Source of the DNA: Cryptomeria japonica
Taxonomy: Eukaryota > Streptophyta > Pinopsida > Cupressales > Cupressaceae
Length of the DNA stretch: 64,000 nucleotides
Direction of reading: 5' to 3'
Assembly: GCF_030272615.1 (NCBI RefSeq)
Contig: NC_081405.1
Span: 647,780,920 to 647,844,919, forward strand
The position numbers and the translations under genes are program-made. Position 1 is the stretch's first letter. The number at the start of each line of letters is the position of its first letter. The notes beneath the pieces were generated by a model, which saw only the letters and a list, made by a program, of their open reading frames with translations, did no database searches and had not been told where the DNA came from. Positions 59,531 to 64,000 of the stretch are shown in pieces.

Positions 59531-61038
59531 TGTAGGTGTCCTTGAGAGCCTTGTAAGGAGAACTACGTGTGACTTTGACCCATTTGGAAGTGGGAACGTA
59601 GGTGGTCCTTGGGAAAAGGTTGCCCCTCTGACCTCAAGTCCGTAGGGGTAGGGTTTAGTGGGGAATAACTCTAAGTTTCAAAGTTGTTCCTAATGTTTTG
59701 ACCTTACCTCCCTAGCAGACTTCAGATGAGGCTGATTAGGCATTCAAAAATTATGAAAGATTTAGGAAAATCAAATAAGCATAATATTATGTAATGTGAT
59801 ATCAAATAGCAAGTTCAAGGAAGTGAACAGGGGTTGACTACCATACAGACGGTAATGGATTAAGGGTATAGGATTAGATGAGGCCATCTTATGTTGGTTC
59901 TTTATAATTGTATCATGTGTTTGTGAAGTTAAACCTAGAGTTATAGGATCCTCGGTTACTTGATTGTGTTGTACTTATATATTTGTTTTAGTATTGCAAA
60001 TATTGATGAGTATGACCCCTCCACGTGAAGAGTGAACTGTTGGGATATTTATGCAGAGACAGACAATCATTAGACCATGCCAATGATCAATGTTTGGGCT
60101 ACTGTAAGGGATTAGTCGGCAATCACCTGGTTCATGAAGGTGATGTTTCCTAGACTACCCTAGATAGGATATGGTAACAGTTAACAGGGTGAGTCATTGG
60201 ACCACACCAATGGAGAAGGCCTAGAGATAGTGTTGTATGGTTGGATCAGACAACACTCACTTGGTTCACGAAGGTGAATAATTGCTAATGGCTATCCGGG
60301 ATTTGATACGGTAACGGTTGCACGGGTAGTTACCTTACCATGTGGATAGCGGTAATTGGAGCTAACTGTTGTATCAAAAGGGTTCACTAGTAGTCACCTA
60401 GCATGGGGGTGATTGATGCCAAGTGTTATCCAGGATTGTGAAGAAGCTAGCTGACAATATCACTAAGGTCACTAAGTGGTATATGTCAAAAGCTAGTTCT
60501 TCTTGGATGGACATACTTGTCATCTATGGCTTACAAGTGACTAAGGTCAAAATCGATTGGGCTAGGTTGGTTCACTACTTGTGGAAATCCTTGGGACTAA
60601 TGATGAACCCATGGTCTAGTATATGATGCACTGAATTATCTTCCTCATTTTTTAATGGTATACTTGACCTTGTTGGTTTGACGATGGACCCATGGTGTAG
60701 TATGGGATCCACTGAATCCTCTACCCAAATCTATTGGTGCAAATGACCAGGGAGAAGAATGGGACCCATGGTGTAATGCATAGTGCACCTACATTCCTTC
60801 TCTATCTAAGATGCACTATGGATAGTAGATAGTTAGTCATTGACAATGAGTTAGTCATGTTGTTTCTATGATGCCTATATGAGCTAGTCACTATTATATA
60901 TGAGTTTTGTACTCAAGTCAATCACTATTATTTATTGTTGCATGAACATGAGCCAATCACTATGAACTTGTGATGCATGAATATGAACCAATCACTCATC
61001 CATGAAGCTTGTAAATTATCCAATCACTTATATCTTGT

Positions 61039-61101
<63 letters not shown>

Positions 61102-61640
61102 CAGTCACCGTCATCTATAATGCCTATAGGAGATATGATAAAACCCTTGTGTGTATATATGTCCACGTTGAACACCAATTATCAGGTACTCTTGGTTATG
61201 GAACCAACACTTGATGGCAATGTGTATCTCTTCGTGTAATGAGACTAGGTTAATAGGTTCACTTAATTAGTTGTCAAGTTTTAGAGAGGGATCAAGATCT
61301 CATCAAGGGAAAAGAGAAAACTTTCTTTGAATGCCAACTACAAAGCGTTCGACTCCCTCTGAGAAGATATGTAGGTTGGCTCATTAGGAGTGAGTCCTAG
61401 AGGCTTTGGCTTGGGTTTGGGAATGACCCTATTTATGGAAGGCTAATATTCTGATTGCAAGTATATAGTTCAATGTTGTGTCATTGGGTTGCCACCACTG
61501 TGGTGAATAGAGGAGTATTAGAATTGATACTATAATAAATGGAAGATGATTATTTGATCAATTTTGCAATGGATGCTAAGTGTAAGTTAAAAAAAAGATG
61601 ATGGAAAGGCAGATCTTACAATAGGAAACTACATAAATAA
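59531..61640. repeat. Possible LTR-like or satellite segment with internal tandem repeats
   Basis: Begins TGTAGGTGTCC. Two imperfect ~130-bp units occur in 60075-60340 (GGTTCATGAAGGTGA at 60131 and GGTTCACGAAGGTGA at 60264). Three ~80-bp units carry ACCCATGGTSTAGTAT (60606, 60686, 60764). Scattered CAATCACTA phrases follow at 60850-61030. A second copy in the window, a primer site or a coding region was not found, so LTR identity is a guess. Confidence 0.35.
61049..61100. repeat. (TG)26 microsatellite
   Basis: Uninterrupted TG dinucleotides after TATATATA. The Cys/Val reading frame across it is not a gene. Confidence 0.97.
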
Positions 61641-62400
61641 AGATATACGATAGTACTGAGTCTAGAGAATGGTTTAATCTAGATGATATTTTTAGACTAC
61701 CCAAGAAGGGAGCATTGCTCAACTAGGTTGATTACACTCAACCAAAGACTAATAGACCCAAAAGAGAAAGAAGTGAGCAAAGCTCAACTTTAGATAGAAC
61801 TTAGATGGAAACATTTCTACTAGACAGGGAGCATAGCTCAACCATCCACAGAAACATGATCACATATTTAACCAGAAATGTGGGAGCATAACTCAACCAT
61901 AGAATAGGAAAAAAAGGCCAGACGTATGTATAGACTGTAGAACCTAGACATATGTATAAAAATTAGTACCTAATTGCACTAATTAGTTCTTCGTGTAGAT
62001 TATCATCTACGAAAATAGCTCCCATACACATACTACTTCACTGAGATACTGTAGAATCAAGACTCTCTACAAGTGCTCCTGAATGAAAAAGAACAGTGAA
62101 GATGACCCATTTAATAAAAATTGACACATATGGGCTGATATTAAAAATGACAAAAAGATTTGAAATATAGTTGTAATTATGTCACAGTTCATTGCAAAAA
62201 CCTTCCCTTCAATTTTAAATTTTAAATTATGGTGTAACTCATAAGATTCAAAATTATCTAGCATGGACTGTAAAATGATTCTTTTTGAATGATTTCTTTG
62301 GTTCTTGGGAAACATAGCAGGAAGGAATGTTTGTAGCTACTTGATCCTTCCAATTGGTCGCATCCTTGGTTTTCTATCTAGTCAACCAACTGGTTACCTT
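61641..62400. other. No supported gene
   Basis: Contains the phrase GGGAGCATAGCTCAACCAT-like several times (61710, 61825, 61880), suggesting short degenerate repeats. The 82-codon minus frame at 62067-62315 matches nothing I know. Confidence 0.45.
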
Positions 62401-62419
62401 CTCTAACACAGTGGTGTAA

Positions 62420-62730
62420 CTCATAAGATTCAAAATTATCCTTGATTTTCTTTTAATTATGCTTAAACACTCTTGTTCTGGGCAGTTGGGAATCTGCCAC
62501 AATCGTTTTTAGCCCATTTTCTTCAGACTGCTAAATGTTTTATAGCTCTATTAAAATGGTTAAATCATAAGTTTAAGGGTTTCCTGCCTATTGAGGAAAT
62601 CATGTTTTGCTGGGTTAACTAAGAATAGGTTTTTTCAATGGTTTTATTCTCAGATAAGAATTTTTTGTATTTAATCTAAATCAATATAAATCTTGGCTCT
62701 GCCTTTACCGATCAAGAAAAAAAAACCTGT
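62420..62730 (+). mobile_element. Possible LINE 3' tail
   Basis: TTTGTATTTAATCTAAATCA near 62665 recalls TCTATTTAATCTAAATCATC at 52179, close to the end of the large LINE. The segment ends GATCAAGAAAAAAAAACC, an A-rich tail. No coding part remains. Confidence 0.35.
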
Positions 62731-63380
62731 TAGAGAATATAGTGTATTCTTCAATTTTGATTTTTCTTCCACCTACATGCATTCACAGTTAATAATGAAT
62801 CACGCTATATCTATTTGCATTTTATATTTATTGAAAGGGATGATATGAACCCATTAAACAATGCATTTGCCTTTGCTATGTTGTTCATGCATATGAGAAA
62901 GTTCAAAGCTTGTGCTACTATAGCTTTTCTTGTAGATTTCCCTAGGAAGCTCCATTGATGTTTAGCTTCAATTTATCTTTAGGTGGAAGGATCCAAACAA
63001 TCTTTGATTGGTCAAGTTTTGAATTGGGTTGATAGAAGAGGTTCACCTAAAACGGTAGCTTTATATATGACCATTTCTTTAGAATAAAAACATCCTAATC
63101 TGAAAACAAAGCATCCACCTTTTTTTATTTGATAACATATGCATTTGCTACCTTTGAAATTCCCTTTTCTATTTGAAGAATAATTTAACTTACCTTAGCC
63201 TTTTCTTGTTTGAAATTTATCTTGTTGCATTCCCTCTAGATGTTCCAAATAATCAATTAAGGAGTTAATCTCGAGATACTTGCAAAGAGTGAGGATTTTT
63301 GGAGGATTGGAAAATTTGAAAAAGCCTCCCACAAAGTATTTTGTAGTGGAGCAAGTCAATTCAATTTCTTTTGGATATCC
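62731..63380. other. No supported gene
   Basis: AT-rich sequence without recognised coding or repeats, up to the LTR at 63381. Confidence 0.5.
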
Positions 63381-63636
63381 TGTTAGTTATAAACAAGCAG
63401 AGAAAAGATTATGGAATGAAACCAAAAAAGACATAAGAACATAACAATGCATAACACGATAGTTTAACGTGGTTCACCAATAAATGGCTACATCTACTGA
63501 AGAAGGGAAATATTATCTATTAACCAATATCCACTACATGACTATACACATCTATTTATACATTAAGTCAAACATGAAACAAAGAGTCTAGGGAAGGTAA
63601 ACAATCATGTGACCATTGGGCTTCATATACCCAACA
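63381..63636 (-). repeat. LTR of a further copia-like element (running off the right edge)
   Basis: 256 bases from TGTTAGTTATAAAC to ATACCCAACA. It contains TTTAACGTGGTTCACCAA, a copia LTR phrase. The polypurine tract GGGGGAGAT on the minus strand (63637-63646) abuts it, so the element is on the minus strand and this is its 3' LTR. The partner LTR is outside the window. Confidence 0.75.
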
Positions 63637-64000
63637 ATCTCCCCCGTGAAATCCAACCGGCACAGCCATGCACTGTGGCATCCCTTACTTCCATTTCAAA
63701 ACTTACAGAACTAGATTTATAGAAGATTTTAACTTTGCCAGAGACTATTCACGAACACTATGGATAAGCCGTCTCCAAAACAAATCTGAGTCAAAAACCT
63801 CATCTCCTATTATTGCACCCATTAATCTATACTCAGAAACAAAACCAACAGGTGCAAAATACACGTTTTCAGCAGATTCTTCATCAGACACTCCCACACC
63901 CATTTTTTTTCTACCTCCCAATAAACCGCCAAAATTAAATAGACTGTCGAAAGGATCAAACAAACGACCCTACAACTTACCACTCTTAATGCTCAAGTGG
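63637..64000 (-). mobile_element. Internal part of the right-edge LTR element
   Basis: Contains a minus-strand frame of 72 codons, 63963-63745, MFDPFDSLFNFGGLLGGRKK then YRLMGAIIGDEVFDSDLFWR. It is not RNase H, and I do not recognise it. In this position, just before the 3' LTR, it could be an extra ORF or untranslated sequence. Confidence 0.45.

Noticed and set aside
61002-61214. 70-codon frame with a Cys/Val run
   Set aside because: Translation of the (TG)26 microsatellite.
59531-61640. Full LTR retrotransposon
   Set aside because: Only LTR-like composition and internal repeats; no second LTR, primer site or pol found, so kept as a low-confidence repeat.
52500-64000. GDSL exon 1 with the catalytic GDS motif
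   Set aside because: Expected to the right on the minus strand, but no frame with a signal peptide and FGDS-like block was seen.

Overview
The window looks like repeat-dominated nuclear DNA of a seed plant, most likely a large-genome gymnosperm. That placement rests on repeat type and nesting and is only moderately certain. I see no intact host gene. What can be read is a GDSL esterase/lipase gene and probably a PPR gene, both broken, buried under nested transposable elements. Nearly every coding region is decayed, often by CAA/CAG/CGA codons turned into stops.

Positions 1-30086 are the most interesting part. Two copies of one DNA-transposon-like family lie in the same orientation. Copy 1 ends at about 10256 and its left end is outside or lost. 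Copy 2 spans about 11303-29959. Each carries a plus-strand DDE-type transposase-like gene, a 357-359-bp tandem array, and a convergent minus-strand multi-exon gene I do not recognise. Clusters of GCGTATGCGC-like motifs lie just inside the ends, and the ends share a terminal sequence beginning ATGGG. Both copies sit in one minus-strand GDSL gene: exon 2 is split between 30086-29960 and 11302-11299, exons 3-5 lie at 11157-10257, and exon 5 runs into the right end of copy 1. Copy 2 also contains (CT)n/(GA)n tracts, a satellite of palindromic CATATG-rich units, a Ty1/copia element in that satellite (13700-20434, 5-bp TSD ATGGT), and a solo LTR of the same copia family (21692-22744).

Positions 30287-52483 are a plant L1-type LINE in a GDSL intron, flanked by a 16-bp target duplication. 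Two LTR elements are nested in its ORF1: a Ty1/copia element (30769-38310, TSD CATTC, minus strand) and a pol-less LTR element (38657-45237, plus strand). The latter has a zinc-knuckle Gag and a second long unrecognised ORF. LINE ORF2 (endonuclease, reverse transcriptase, zinc-binding segment, RNase H) follows at 46691-50843.

Positions 52500-64000 are AT-rich and mostly non-coding. They hold a very decayed copia relic, a 28-bp direct repeat, a PPR-like pseudogene with a hairpin-forming insertion flanked by 13-bp duplications, degenerate tandem repeats, a (TG)26 tract, a possible LINE tail, and the left LTR of another minus-strand copia-like element running off the right edge.
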